A DNA stretch of 54,457 bases from a virus, in the IMG/VR virus record IMGVR_UViG_3300025711_000251, positions 1 through 54,457 of that record; one strand, 5' to 3'. Positions 31,441 through 38,992 of the stretch are shown here, one piece after another. Numbering within the stretch: position 1 is the stretch's first letter; each line of letters opens with the position of its first letter. The notes beneath the pieces were generated by a model. That model ran no database searches. It saw only the letters and a list, made by a program, of their open reading frames with translations, and was not told the origin of the DNA. A program made the position numbers and the translations under genes.

Positions 31441-32015
31441 GCTGCTTCCCCCTTCAACGCGCGAATCTTCGCGCGGTACTCGGCCTTGATCGCCTTCAAG
31501 TCTTCAATGGTGTAACGCTTGGGCTCGTGCGGCCCTTCCAGCCACTCAACCTTGGCAGCGCCGATGCGGGCCACCAGAGTGATGCGGTAGTTCACGATGT
31601 CGCCGGATTTGTGGTTGTTGCATGGCGCACATTGCTTGTGGACGTTCAGGGGCTCAAAGCGCAACTCTGGGTTGGCGCCCACCGTGCGGTAGTGGCCAGC
31701 GTGATATTGGCCTTCGTGGTGCCGGCCGCAGCTCACGCATGGCAGGGTGGCGTCACGCAGCCTGATCCACTCGTTGAACACGATCTGAGCTTCACGCATG
31801 TGGTCGGCGCGCGTCTTGACCCGCTCCTTCGCCGCACGCAGTTCCTTGCGCCCGATCGCGGCCAGCGACTTGCGCGCCCTTTCCTGGTTCACGTCCTTGA
31901 TGGCCAGACCACAGGCTGGGCTGCACACCTTTTGGCCCAGACGCTGCGGGATGAACTTGGCAGCGCAGGCAGCATTGAGGCACTTCTTGGCCTTTGGCGG
32001 TTTAGCTGCGATCAC
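31437..32015 (-). CDS. ninG: recombination protein NinG (Rap)
   Basis: 192 residues from GTG 32015, which overlaps the NinB stop (GTGA). N-terminal zinc cluster KCLNAACAAKF ... KVCSPACG, a lysine/arginine-rich middle, and the C-terminal HNH-like block CVSCGRHHEGQYHAGHYRT ... FEPLNVHKQCAPCNNHKSG. Lambda Rap/NinG is a Holliday-junction and D-loop nuclease that helps Red recombination. Confidence 0.92.
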   Translation of the reverse strand: MIAAKPPKAKKCLNAACAAKFIPQRLGQKVCSPACGLAIKDVNQERARKSLAAIGRKELRAAKERVKTRADHMREAQIVFNEWIRLRDATLPCVSCGRHHEGQYHAGHYRTVGANPELRFEPLNVHKQCAPCNNHKSGDIVNYRITLVARIGAAKVEWLEGPHEPKRYTIEDLKAIKAEYRAKIRALKGEAA

Positions 32016-32431
32016 GAATACCGCCCTCCCCAGTGATCCTTGGCTGTCCAGCGCACCTGGTGCTCGCCACCGAATGCCTCGATCCAGTCCAGCAGCTCGG
32101 CGCACTGCTTCACGCTCAATTTGCTTGTGCGCTCGTACACAACGTCGAAGCCATGCCCATCGAGCGCCGGTATCATCTGCGGGCGCTCGCCGGCCTCACG
32201 CAGCCATGCAGCCGTCAGCAGCCGCTTCCAGATCAGGACGCCCCACTTCTTGCCGGCGTGCTCGACCTGGTTGGCGATATCGGTCAGCCTGGCGTGAAGC
32301 AGCTTGTTCTGCTCCCCGCTGCGGTCCAGGTCCTGGATGATGATCTTCTTGGGCTTCGAGAAGTCCGTGCCGTCTAGGAAGCCGTTCAGCCGGCTTGTGT
32401 CTTCACGGCTGCGCATCACGATTTCAGCCAT
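32012..32431 (-). CDS. ninB: recombination protein NinB (Orf)
   Basis: 139 residues with the NinB pattern: KPKKIIIQDLDRSGEQNKLLHARLTDIANQVEHAGKKW, WKRLLTAAWLREAGE, DVVYERTSKLSVKQCAELLDWIEAFG. Lambda NinB (Orf) binds single-stranded DNA and SSB and replaces RecFOR. It lies directly upstream of NinG, as in lambda ninR. Confidence 0.92.
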   Translation of the reverse strand: MAEIVMRSREDTSRLNGFLDGTDFSKPKKIIIQDLDRSGEQNKLLHARLTDIANQVEHAGKKWGVLIWKRLLTAAWLREAGERPQMIPALDGHGFDVVYERTSKLSVKQCAELLDWIEAFGGEHQVRWTAKDHWGGRYS

Positions 32432-32433
32432 GG

Positions 32434-32949
32434 CTACGCACCCCCGATGCTTTTCAGGATCGACTGGAGCTGCTTCAGCTTCTCCAGCGATTCGGCATTG
32501 CCTTCACGCTCAGCTTCGACCGACAGCGCCACCTCCTCGATGCGGCCGGCCAACTTGCGCAGACGGTTACCGATCTCGTCGGCCAGGCTGACGACCTCGC
32601 CCGATAGCAAAGCCAGCGCATCCAGGGCGCCGACCTGCGGCTTCTTGATCGACACCACGGTGTCATTGGCTACTTTCGGCATGGCCGGCTCCTTCTTGGC
32701 TTTTGGGGAAAACGCATCGCGCTGGAATTTGCCACCGACCGGCTCACGAATGATCCCGGCTTCCTTGAGCTCGCCCAGGGCGCGGCGAACCGCGTAGCTC
32801 GACACTGCGGTGGAGTTGGCAGCCATAGCGGCGGAGTGGATGTCGTGGGTGCTCCAGCTGTCCTGGATTGGGACGTGCTGGAACACCTTGCGAGCGATTG
32901 ACGACTGGCCGGCCAGTAGCTGGGTAACACGGGGTTCGGACATGGCCAT
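32434..32949 (-). CDS. winged-helix DNA-binding protein with C-terminal coiled coil
   Basis: 171 residues from ATG 32949, overlapping the previous stop (TGATG); ATG 32943 is an alternative. Residues about 10-75 form a winged helix (IQDSWSTHDIHSAAMAANSTAVSSYAVRRALGELKEAGIIRE). A basic linker follows, then a coiled coil (ALLSGEVVSLADEIGNRLRKLAGRIEEVALSVEAE). A small regulator or replication accessory is likely; no exact family is recognised. Confidence 0.65.
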   Translation of the reverse strand: MAMSEPRVTQLLAGQSSIARKVFQHVPIQDSWSTHDIHSAAMAANSTAVSSYAVRRALGELKEAGIIREPVGGKFQRDAFSPKAKKEPAMPKVANDTVVSIKKPQVGALDALALLSGEVVSLADEIGNRLRKLAGRIEEVALSVEAEREGNAESLEKLKQLQSILKSIGGA

Positions 32950-33731
32950 CAAACACGATCCTCGGTGGTGGACTGATTGGCCTGCTGGATCAGCAGCGCC
33001 CGGCGGGCGGCAAGATCGTTGGCAGCGGCAATCTTGATCTCAAGCTTCTCTGCGGCCGTAGCCCTGCGCATGGCGAGCATGCTGTCCTTCACCGCCTTGA
33101 GTTTTTCGCGGAGCTTGGCGGTGGGGCGAGCCATGGTGCCCGTCAGCAGCCCCGCGATGGCGCGGCCATCCTCTGTGATGGGCTCATGGCTCAAGTCGGC
33201 CAGAAGCAGCGTGGCGCGCTCCTGGGGGATGCGCTGGAGCTGCACGGCGGTGTTCACAGCGGCGATGCGGCGAGCGGGATCGAACCCCATGGACAGGCTC
33301 CACTTCACCGGCACCGCCGTGGCGCGGGCGTCGTAGACAAACCGGTCGTAGGCGCTGATGAACGCCATGCGGGCGCCGATCTTGTCGCCAGCGTCCAGCA
33401 CTGGCCGGGCAGCGCTCAAAGCACGCTGGATTTCGTCGGTCATCACCACGGTGTCGAACTCGTCGCTCGACGCCAGGGCGATTGCCCAGGCTTCATCACG
33501 CCCGGGGCGCCCGTCTTCGGCTTGGATGCGCTGCATCACGGCGGCAAGGGTGAGCTTGCCGGTCAGCTCCCGGCGGCAGGCCTGGAGCGCGGTACGGATG
33601 TCCTTGGGCGAGAATTCGGCCAGGTCACCGGCCATGAGCTCGGCAGCCGTGGCGCTGATGGTCTGACCCAAGGTTTCTGCAGTGGCGCAGATAGCGCCGG
33701 CGAGTTGTGCGATTTCTTCAGAGGAAAGCAT
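32949..33731 (-). CDS. replication protein P-like (helicase loader by position)
   Basis: 260 residues from ATG 33731 (MLSSEEIAQLAGAICATAETLG), with GGGAGGT 8 bases upstream; it overlaps the O-like gene by 14 bases. Mainly helical: FSPKDIRTALQACRRELTGKLTLAAVMQRIQAEDGRPGRDEAWAIAL. Lambda P follows O and loads DnaB; this gene takes that place. The sequence itself shows no ATPase motif, so the role rests on synteny. Confidence 0.6.
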   Translation of the reverse strand: MLSSEEIAQLAGAICATAETLGQTISATAAELMAGDLAEFSPKDIRTALQACRRELTGKLTLAAVMQRIQAEDGRPGRDEAWAIALASSDEFDTVVMTDEIQRALSAARPVLDAGDKIGARMAFISAYDRFVYDARATAVPVKWSLSMGFDPARRIAAVNTAVQLQRIPQERATLLLADLSHEPITEDGRAIAGLLTGTMARPTAKLREKLKAVKDSMLAMRRATAAEKLEIKIAAANDLAARRALLIQQANQSTTEDRV

Positions 33732-34680
33732 TGCGCGCACCTCCCGAACGGATGTTGTCGGCAGCCTGCTGGGCGGCATTGACGTTGGCCTGGGTGTTTT
33801 CCATCTGGCGGGCGGTGGTCGCATTCATCTGGCGGTTGGTCGCCCACTGGGTGTGGTAGGCCTCTGCCTTGGCCAGCAGATCACCGATGCCATGGCAGCC
33901 GTTGATCAGGCGCGAGTCGTTGATGCTCAGGAAGTACGCCGCGACGTGGTGGGCAACACCGGCGCCGAGGCGGTCGACCAGCTGGCCAACCTGCCCCGCC
34001 ACCTTCGCATTCCATACCGGCCAGGCGTCGTAGCGCTTGCGGTAGGCCATGGCGTAGTTGGCCCAGGCCTTGAAGGTTTTGCAGGACTGGTCTTTGGGGC
34101 CCGGCATATCGGCAGGGATTTCACACCGCGGCTTATCGCTGGAAACTAGAACCAAACCGGCAGGTTGCGACGGCGCAGCCGGGGCGGCTTGCAAGTCCTG
34201 ACTGGTACCCTGATTGGTATCCTGATTATTGGTATCCTGATTTGTCGGAGATTTTTCCGACCCTTGCTCGGATTTTTTTCCGACCTTGCTCGGAGATTTT
34301 TCCGAGGTGGATCGGATTTTTTTCCGACCCTTGTTCTCTGGTGGGGTCGGATATTTTTCCGACCCATCCACTTTCTGGTTCCACTCCGCAGCTTTCGCGG
34401 TCAAGCGGAACAGCGTGATGTTGGCGTTGCTGGACAGCTCGATCAGGCCGGCCGCGTCCAGAGCCTTCAGCAGCCGGTAAGCGGTGTCGGGCCGATCAGT
34501 CAGCAGCGGAAGCTCTTCGACGATCTTCGCCTTGCTCAGGGCGAAGTAGATCCCGTCGTCAGTCTTCACGGCCTTGGTCCAGCTTGGGCAGCCGTAGACG
34601 AACGCGAACAGCAGGGCCTGCTGAGCATTCAGCCCCCACTCCAACGCCTTCACCTGGTTGATGGTCACAGTGAACTGCAT
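33718..34680 (-). CDS. O-like replication initiator containing the origin
   Basis: 320 residues. N-terminal winged-helix region (residues 1-110: NAQQALLFAFVYGCPSWTKAV, LSKAKIVEELPLLTDRPDTAYRLLKALDAAGLIEL) of phage replication proteins. A low-complexity linker (about 115-165) is encoded by five DNA iterons and three 13-mers. The C-terminal domain (FKAWANYAMAYRKRYDAWPVWNAKVAGQVGQL) is shared with other Pseudomonas phage replication proteins. As in lambda, the origin appears to lie inside the initiator gene. Confidence 0.85.
   Translation of the reverse strand: MQFTVTINQVKALEWGLNAQQALLFAFVYGCPSWTKAVKTDDGIYFALSKAKIVEELPLLTDRPDTAYRLLKALDAAGLIELSSNANITLFRLTAKAAEWNQKVDGSEKYPTPPENKGRKKIRSTSEKSPSKVGKKSEQGSEKSPTNQDTNNQDTNQGTSQDLQAAPAAPSQPAGLVLVSSDKPRCEIPADMPGPKDQSCKTFKAWANYAMAYRKRYDAWPVWNAKVAGQVGQLVDRLGAGVAHHVAAYFLSINDSRLINGCHGIGDLLAKAEAYHTQWATNRQMNATTARQMENTQANVNAAQQAADNIRSGGARNAFL
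34203..34242 (-). repeat. three 13-bp repeats beside the iterons
   Basis: TGGTAyCCTGATT at 34203-34215, 34215-34227 and 34230-34242, moderately A+T-rich, next to the iterons. They could be the duplex-opening segment. They stay in codon phase (coding NQDT repeats), so a protein-level cause cannot be excluded. Confidence 0.5.
34245..34362. other. probable replication origin: five 16-bp iterons
   Basis: Five copies of TCGGA-N6-TCCGA, with middle GATTTT, TTTTTT, GATTTT, TTTTTT and TATTTT, starting at 34245, 34268, 34290, 34312 and 34347. Spacings are 23, 22, 22 and 35 bp, close to two helical turns. They are not in codon phase, so the DNA, not the protein, is conserved. This is the layout of lambda ori inside O. 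Confidence 0.8.
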
Positions 34681-34681
34681 G

Positions 34682-35479
34682 TCAGGCCTTCCCGACCAAT
34701 TTGGCCAATTCGACGAAGCGATCCACGTACCAGTGCGGCTGCGTTTCGCGGGGGGACTGAGGGCTGGTCAGGTTTTTGCCGTAGCGCAGGCCCTTGTCGG
34801 TGACAGACCAGAAATCGACGATCACTTGGCGGGAGTTCTTGCGCTGCATGTTCTTGAGGTAACCGTGGGCAGCAAGAGCGCGGTTGAAGGCAGCGGCCGT
34901 GCGGGCAATGCCGTGATCCTTAATCAGCGCGGTCACCGACTTGGTGGCCATGCTGGAGCCGCCAGTGGCGTCCGGCGCGGCATCCACGGCATAGCCTGGG
35001 AGGAATTTTGGGTCCAGGCCGTTGTTCTCTGCGATCTTGGTCAGCATCAGCATCTGGCAGGACGGCGCCGGCTTCAGCAGGCGTGTGAAGCATTCCATGA
35101 TGGCGATCTCGCCGACCACCTTGGTACCGTTGGCCATAACTGCATGGCGCGCCTGAGACTGCCCTTCCAGCTCATGCCAGCGGCGAATAACCTTCATGCG
35201 CAGACCGGCGCTGTAGCCGGTCAGCAGGCAGTCTGTGTGCTCACGATCCAGCAGGTACTGGATCTGCTCCCGGTTGCGACCGTCCAGGTAGATGTCCTCA
35301 AATTTGAGTACATCAGCCGTCAGCTCTTTGAGCATGGCGACAATATCGCGCTTCACGTTGTCGTGGCGCTTACCAGTGACGCTGGCGATCTCCCGCGACG
35401 ACATCGTGCGCGCCACGTTTTCGGAGCTGCCATTTCGTGGCGCGGGGTGGGTATTGATCGCTTGGTTCTGTGTGTGCAT
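34682..35479 (-). CDS. rha: Rha-family phage regulatory protein
   Basis: 265 residues. The Rha domain spans about residues 20-110: MSSREIASVTGKRHDNVKRDIVAMLKEL, YLDGRNREQIQYLLDREHTDCLLTGYS, LRMKVIRRWHELE. A second winged-helix-like region follows (SATKSVTALIKDHGIARTAAAFNRALAAHGYLKN). Rha proteins interfere with growth of P22-like phages in IHF mutants and are thought to be regulators. The start at 35479 has GAGGT; an internal ATG at 35404 directly follows repeat copy B but lacks a binding site. Confidence 0.88.
   Translation of the reverse strand: MHTQNQAINTHPAPRNGSSENVARTMSSREIASVTGKRHDNVKRDIVAMLKELTADVLKFEDIYLDGRNREQIQYLLDREHTDCLLTGYSAGLRMKVIRRWHELEGQSQARHAVMANGTKVVGEIAIMECFTRLLKPAPSCQMLMLTKIAENNGLDPKFLPGYAVDAAPDATGGSSMATKSVTALIKDHGIARTAAAFNRALAAHGYLKNMQRKNSRQVIVDFWSVTDKGLRYGKNLTSPQSPRETQPHWYVDRFVELAKLVGKA
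35406..35445 (-). repeat. inverted-repeat element, copy B
   Basis: Same 12-base and 17-base arms as copy A at 27991-28030 with a different 11-base middle. It lies inside the first 25 codons of rha, in the sense of transcription. Confidence 0.75.
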
Positions 35480-35541
35480 ACTTACCTCACTCGTTACAGC
35501 ATCAAGCCGGGCCGCAATCCCGGCTTTTTTGTGTCCGAAAT

Positions 35542-35964
35542 TCAGGCTGCCTTCACCGAGGCCGCCATCACATCCAGGCTCTGGCGCACGTGGTCGATCT
35601 CGACCTTGATCTGCGCCTTCTCGAAAGAACTGACGTGGTTGTCCTCCAGCGCGCTGTGGACGGCGATGGTCAGGTCAGCAACCTCCTTCCCCACGTTGAT
35701 CAACGAGGCAGTGAGCGCCTGTGGCTGAGGAGCTGCGCGAGCTACCAGGCTGAAACCGAACGCATCGGCCAGGGCAGCCAGAGGGCGCATATCGCCGGTA
35801 TGCAGCAGCACACCAAACAGATGCTCGATGGTCAGGTGGTGCGCTTCGTTGTCGGGGTTGGCGCGCTGCAGCAGGCCGACATGGGGGAGGCCCATCTTCG
35901 CGGCCAGGGCCTTGGCTTCGTTGTCGAGCACGGCGGCCTGGCAGGCCCTCAGGAAATCTTCCAT
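35542..35964 (-). CDS. CII-like phage regulatory protein
   Basis: 140 residues from ATG 35964 (MEDFLRACQAAVLDNEAKALAAKMG), with GAGG 8 bases before it. It carries the pattern NPDNEAHHLTIEHLFGVLLHTGDMRPLAALADAFGFSLV of the phage CII/Cox-type regulators (PF06892-like), then a helical C-terminus. It follows the Cro-like gene in the leftward early operon and probably helps decide between lysis and lysogeny. Confidence 0.78.
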   Translation of the reverse strand: MEDFLRACQAAVLDNEAKALAAKMGLPHVGLLQRANPDNEAHHLTIEHLFGVLLHTGDMRPLAALADAFGFSLVARAAPQPQALTASLINVGKEVADLTIAVHSALEDNHVSSFEKAQIKVEIDHVRQSLDVMAASVKAA

Positions 35965-36049
35965 TCGTAAAACCTCACTTCTGTTTCCGTGGTGGCTCAG
36001 TGCCCACTCGCCGAAAATGTGCCTACTGAAACTGATCAGGATGTGTCCC

Positions 36050-36265
36050 ATGACCGAGCAATCCGAACTTCAGGGCGAGATCGCCGCCCTCTGCTGCTTC
36101 ATGGCCGCCGTGGCGTCCATCCTTCCGTTGTCTTGCCAGCTCAGGCTGGGGCCAGCTTTCGAGCAGCGCGCTGAGGCGATGCGGAAGCGTTTAGGGCCTG
36201 AGGTGTTGCGGGGCTTCGAGGAAGCGACGGTGTCGCTCAGTTCGAAGCGCCAGGGTCGGGGTTAG
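36050..36265 (+). CDS. small protein antisense to the early leader, 71 aa
   Basis: 71 residues (MTEQSELQGEIAALCCFMAAVASILPLSCQLRLGPAFEQRAEAMRKRL...), a mainly helical protein with two cysteines. It runs against the early operon in the 297-base gap between the Cro-like and CII-like genes and overlaps the end of the former by 4 bases. The ribosome binding site is weak. I have the impression of similar proteins in other Pseudomonas prophages. If transcribed, its RNA would be antisense to the leftward early mRNA. Confidence 0.5.
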   Translation: MTEQSELQGEIAALCCFMAAVASILPLSCQLRLGPAFEQRAEAMRKRLGPEVLRGFEEATVSLSSKRQGRG

Positions 36266-36498
36266 GCGGCGCCGCGAAGCACCTTGTGTGCGAGGTCAAC
36301 GAGATCCGGCCGCAGACCGGCAATGGTGATCTCCCCTGCCGAGGCGTCTTGAAGGCGCTCCGCCAGTTCGGCAGAGGCTTTGCGGTGACCACCTGCGAGC
36401 TGCCACAGGTGGCCGACAGTGGTCTTTGCGGCTGCCGCAACGTCCTGGCGCCGATCGTTCGTAGCGTTGGCCAGCCAATCGCGAAGATGATCATTCAT
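36262..36498 (-). CDS. cro: Cro-like repressor
   Basis: 78 residues from ATG 36498 (MNDHLRDWLANATNDRRQDVAAAAKTTVGHLWQLAGGHRKASAELAERLQ). AAGGAG lies 6 bases upstream, which favours this start over 36516. Residues 15-50 form a YdaS/Cro-type helix-turn-helix. It is the first gene of the leftward operon, divergent from the CI-like repressor, and its promoter is overlapped by operators. Confidence 0.85.
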   Translation of the reverse strand: MNDHLRDWLANATNDRRQDVAAAAKTTVGHLWQLAGGHRKASAELAERLQDASAGEITIAGLRPDLVDLAHKVLRGAA

Positions 36499-36522
36499 GG
36501 TTTTCTCCTTACACATGGACAG

Positions 36523-36551
36523 AATTTAGCTTAGGGCTAATTTCAGAGCAA
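36523..36551 (-). promoter_or_regulatory. leftward early promoter
   Basis: TTGCTC, 17 bases, TAAATT on the minus strand, upstream of the Cro-like gene. The rightward early promoter has the same -10 (TAAATT). An operator covers the -10. Confidence 0.7.
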
Positions 36552-36592
36552 GGAAATAATTTAGCTATGGGCACATTTAGCAAACAGCTAAA
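36525..36592. promoter_or_regulatory. operator cluster between cro and repressor
   Basis: Three sites of type TTTAGC-N5-GCTAAA: 36525-36541 (good), 36560-36576 (right half poor) and 36576-36592 (perfect). The first covers the leftward -10. The last two surround the repressor start codon at 36567. The same motif recurs at 39231-39272. Confidence 0.75.
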
Positions 36593-37463
36593 CGCTGGCA
36601 TGCTTGCGCGCATGGATATTTACGCGATTCGAAAACAGAACCTGGTCAAGCTGATTGGCAACCAGAGGAAGGGAGCCTGCGCCGAGCGCTGGGGGATGGC
36701 CCCTGCACACTTGAGCCAGATCCTTTCCGAAAAGACGGCTAAGAACTTGGGCGACGATGTGGCGCGCCGGATTGAAAGCGTGGAAGGTTTGCCACGGGGT
36801 TGGTTTGACGCACTTGTATACGACGAAATCGTGAGCGCCCCTGCAATAGTTGAAGAGCAAGGACCAATCTATGGGAAGGAAGACAGCTCTCTATCAGCTG
36901 CGGATATGGTAAAGCAGATGCTGGCCAAGCAAGGCAAAGGGCTGTCAGCCGAAGCGCGTGCCCGCCTGCTCGCGGCAGCCGACGAGCCAGGGGAAAGCAA
37001 CGTGATCGCGGTCGAATTCTCCCGCCCCGGCCAGGTCGGGGACGAGGTGTGGATTGCTCACTACGACGTCCGGGCGGCGATGGGTGGCGGCCAGGTGGCC
37101 CACGACTACCCGGAAATGCTCCAGGACGTGCGGGTGAGCCCGAAGCACCTGCGCGAGATGGGTGTCGAGTTCAAGGAACACTTCCACCTCAAGCTGGTCA
37201 CCGGCTGGGGCCAGTCGATGGCGCCCACGATCAAGCACCGCGATCCGTTGCTGGTCGACGTGAGTATCCGGGAATTCATCGGGGATGGGATTTACCTGTT
37301 TTCCCACGAGGACCTGCTGTACATCAAGCGCCTACAGAAGAAGGGCAAGGATCATTTCAAGATGATCTCGGACAACACGAACCATCCGCCTGAGGACATT
37401 CGAGTGGATGACACCTTCATTCAAGCTAAGGTGCTACTGGTGTGGAATGCGCACCTTGCCTGA
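36567..37463 (+). CDS. cI: CI-like prophage repressor with S24 peptidase domain
   Basis: 298 residues as given. N-terminal helix-turn-helix (about 18-75: IYAIRKQNLVKLIGNQRKGACAERWGMAPAHLSQILS). C-terminal LexA/CI-type S24 domain with nucleophile Ser217 (GWGQSMAPTI) and Lys254 (LLYIKRLQKKG). No Ala-Gly or Cys-Gly cleavage pair is obvious in the hinge (YDVRAAMGGGQV), so self-cleavage is not certain. The perfect operator at 36576-36592 lies inside the 5' coding end; a start at ATG 36612 (MDIYAIRK) would avoid this. The rightward -10-like AATAAT (36555-36560) would make the ATG at 36567 nearly leaderless, as for lambda cI. Confidence 0.88.
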   Translation: MGTFSKQLNAGMLARMDIYAIRKQNLVKLIGNQRKGACAERWGMAPAHLSQILSEKTAKNLGDDVARRIESVEGLPRGWFDALVYDEIVSAPAIVEEQGPIYGKEDSSLSAADMVKQMLAKQGKGLSAEARARLLAAADEPGESNVIAVEFSRPGQVGDEVWIAHYDVRAAMGGGQVAHDYPEMLQDVRVSPKHLREMGVEFKEHFHLKLVTGWGQSMAPTIKHRDPLLVDVSIREFIGDGIYLFSHEDLLYIKRLQKKGKDHFKMISDNTNHPPEDIRVDDTFIQAKVLLVWNAHLA

Positions 37464-37547
37464 CCAAGTAAATTGCTAGCGCCGACCGCGTCAAGCCGCA
37501 CCACCTGCTCTGCCGATTATTTGCGCAACTTTTTTGGATGACATTCC

Positions 37548-37898
37548 ATGACGGACGATACCAACCCGACTCCTCGCAAAGATTTTTTCAAAACAGAAAC
37601 CAGTGACTTCATCCGATTTCTGTCCGAAAACACTGACCCGACATGCCCTGCTTGTAAAAATCAAAGCTGGACCATCATGCGCGAGGAAGGAGAGGAGAAC
37701 ACCTATCGATTTGGACTGATGGTTCGAAATGTCGAGCGTCGCCCCTATGTTTCCATTTTTTCAACGTTTTGCACAAAATGTGGCTTTATGCGGTCTCATT
37801 TGGCAAGAATCGTTCATGATTGGGTGAAGGCCAACCCGGATGAGCAGCTTCCTTTGGAGCTAGAGGCTGGTGAGCACGAGGAACCGGAGGATGAATAA
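37548..37898 (+). CDS. zinc-ribbon cargo protein, 116 aa
   Basis: 116 residues with two CxxC pairs (PTCPACKNQSW and FCTKCGFMRSH, about residues 33-36 and 76-79) forming a zinc ribbon, a polar N-terminus and a very acidic C-terminus (LELEAGEHEEPEDE). It follows the repressor in the same direction and is clearly more A+T-rich than the rest of the phage. Expression with the repressor in the lysogen is likely. It overlaps the next gene, so the two probably act together. Function unknown. Confidence 0.7.
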   Translation: MTDDTNPTPRKDFFKTETSDFIRFLSENTDPTCPACKNQSWTIMREEGEENTYRFGLMVRNVERRPYVSIFSTFCTKCGFMRSHLARIVHDWVKANPDEQLPLELEAGEHEEPEDE

Positions 37899-38577
37899 CT
37901 ATTCGTGCGAGGATGTGCGCGCGAAGCTAGAATTGTATGCTCCGACTGGGACTTACACGCAGTCTGCGGAGCCACCCGCTGACGCACTCAAGCCGGGAGG
38001 CGTTGAAAAGCATCGCGTTCGAGAGAGGTATAGCGTCAATACAGGAACTGACGCTGACGTTTCTAGTCGTCGTGACAATTCTGGAAAATATGCTAATACT
38101 GCACCCATGACCGATCTCTCTCGTAAAGAAATGAATACTACCTTGTCCGCTATCGAAGAGCGGATGGATAAGCGTATTGACCGTATGGAGAAGGCGGAGG
38201 AGCGTCGAGCAGACGATTTCCGTAATGAGTTGTCGCTACGCGATGCCCAGCTCCAGCGTGAAATTGACATCCGTCAGGAGTCGTTCCGGGCGGAGCAGGC
38301 TGCTAGAGATGCTGCCTTGTCAGAAAAGTTTGCAGGGTTTCTAGCAGCCCAAGCTGAGCGAGATAAAGCTTGGGAAAAAATTTCCGAGTCGAGATTTGAG
38401 CGGATCGAGAAAGATGTTAGCAGCATCAAGGCCGATACCAAGAAGGTCGGAGAAGATGTGAATGGTATTAAGGTCACTATGGGTAAGTACCTAGGAGGCG
38501 CAATCGTGATAGGTGCGATTGCCTCTGCGCTACTCGGCGTTGCATTAAAATATGTTTTTTCGACCTTCCATCCCTGA
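37891..38577 (+). CDS. coiled-coil protein with C-terminal membrane anchor
   Basis: About 228 residues from ATG 37891, which overlaps the previous stop; GTG 37870 and ATG 38107 (MTDLSRKEMNTTL) are alternatives. From 38107 on it is a continuous charged coiled coil (SAIEERMDKRIDRMEKAEERRADDF, SRFERIEKDVSSIKADTKKVG), ending in one hydrophobic segment (YLGGAIVIGAIASALLGVAL) and a short tail. Such a tail-anchored coil next to a zinc ribbon, beside the repressor and with deviant base composition, is a typical lysogenic cargo or superinfection-exclusion candidate. A terminator follows. Confidence 0.65.
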   Translation: MNNYSCEDVRAKLELYAPTGTYTQSAEPPADALKPGGVEKHRVRERYSVNTGTDADVSSRRDNSGKYANTAPMTDLSRKEMNTTLSAIEERMDKRIDRMEKAEERRADDFRNELSLRDAQLQREIDIRQESFRAEQAARDAALSEKFAGFLAAQAERDKAWEKISESRFERIEKDVSSIKADTKKVGEDVNGIKVTMGKYLGGAIVIGAIASALLGVALKYVFSTFHP

Positions 38578-38610
38578 ATCGGTAACAAGAAAGAACCGAC
38601 TTACTCCATC

Positions 38611-38637
38611 AAAGCCCGCCATGTAGCGGGCTTTTTT
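38611..38637. terminator. bidirectional terminator
   Basis: AGCCCGC-N6-GCGGGCT followed by six U on the plus strand; A residues on the other side also allow minus-strand use. It separates the repressor/cargo operon from the converging DUF1654 gene. Confidence 0.75.
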
Positions 38638-38644
38638 GTGCTCA

Positions 38645-38977
38645 TCAGAAAGGCGCAGCCTCCTCCTCTCTCGCCTCCCACAGATTCCTCTCGTCCTCTG
38701 CCACCGCCGCCGCAGTCGGCTCATCGCTCTCCTGAGCCTCCCACTTCACTGTCACCGCGCCGTCGTCATGGAAGGTCAGATCGATGCCATCCGTGCTTGC
38801 CAGCACCTCCAGAATCCCATCCCAGTCTTCCTGGGCGTCCATGTCGAGCTGGTGGATGGTCACCCAGCGCTGAACCTGCGCCAGTGGGTGATTGATCATC
38901 GCTGACACCCGAAGCCCTAGCCGCTCTGCACCGGTCATTTGTTCACGTTGTGCCAGTGCTTTCTGCGCCATGCCCAT
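38645..38977 (-). CDS. DUF1654 protein under LexA control
   Basis: 110 residues from ATG 38977, with AGGAGG upstream. The core ERLGLRVSAMINHPLAQVQRWVTIHQLDMDAQEDWDGILEVLASTDGIDLTFHDDGAVTVKW is the DUF1654 pattern, a family restricted in my knowledge to Pseudomonas and relatives and often found in prophages. The acidic C-terminus is extended. A LexA box lies 16 bases upstream, so it should be induced by DNA damage. Its function is unknown. Confidence 0.8.
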   Translation of the reverse strand: MGMAQKALAQREQMTGAERLGLRVSAMINHPLAQVQRWVTIHQLDMDAQEDWDGILEVLASTDGIDLTFHDDGAVTVKWEAQESDEPTAAAVAEDERNLWEAREEEAAPF

Positions 38978-38992
38978 ACCGCCCTCCTTTAG

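Noticed and set aside
34245-34362. CRISPR array
   Set aside because: The repeats are 16 bp with about 6-bp gaps, lie in a coding region, and have no spacers or cas genes; iterons fit better.
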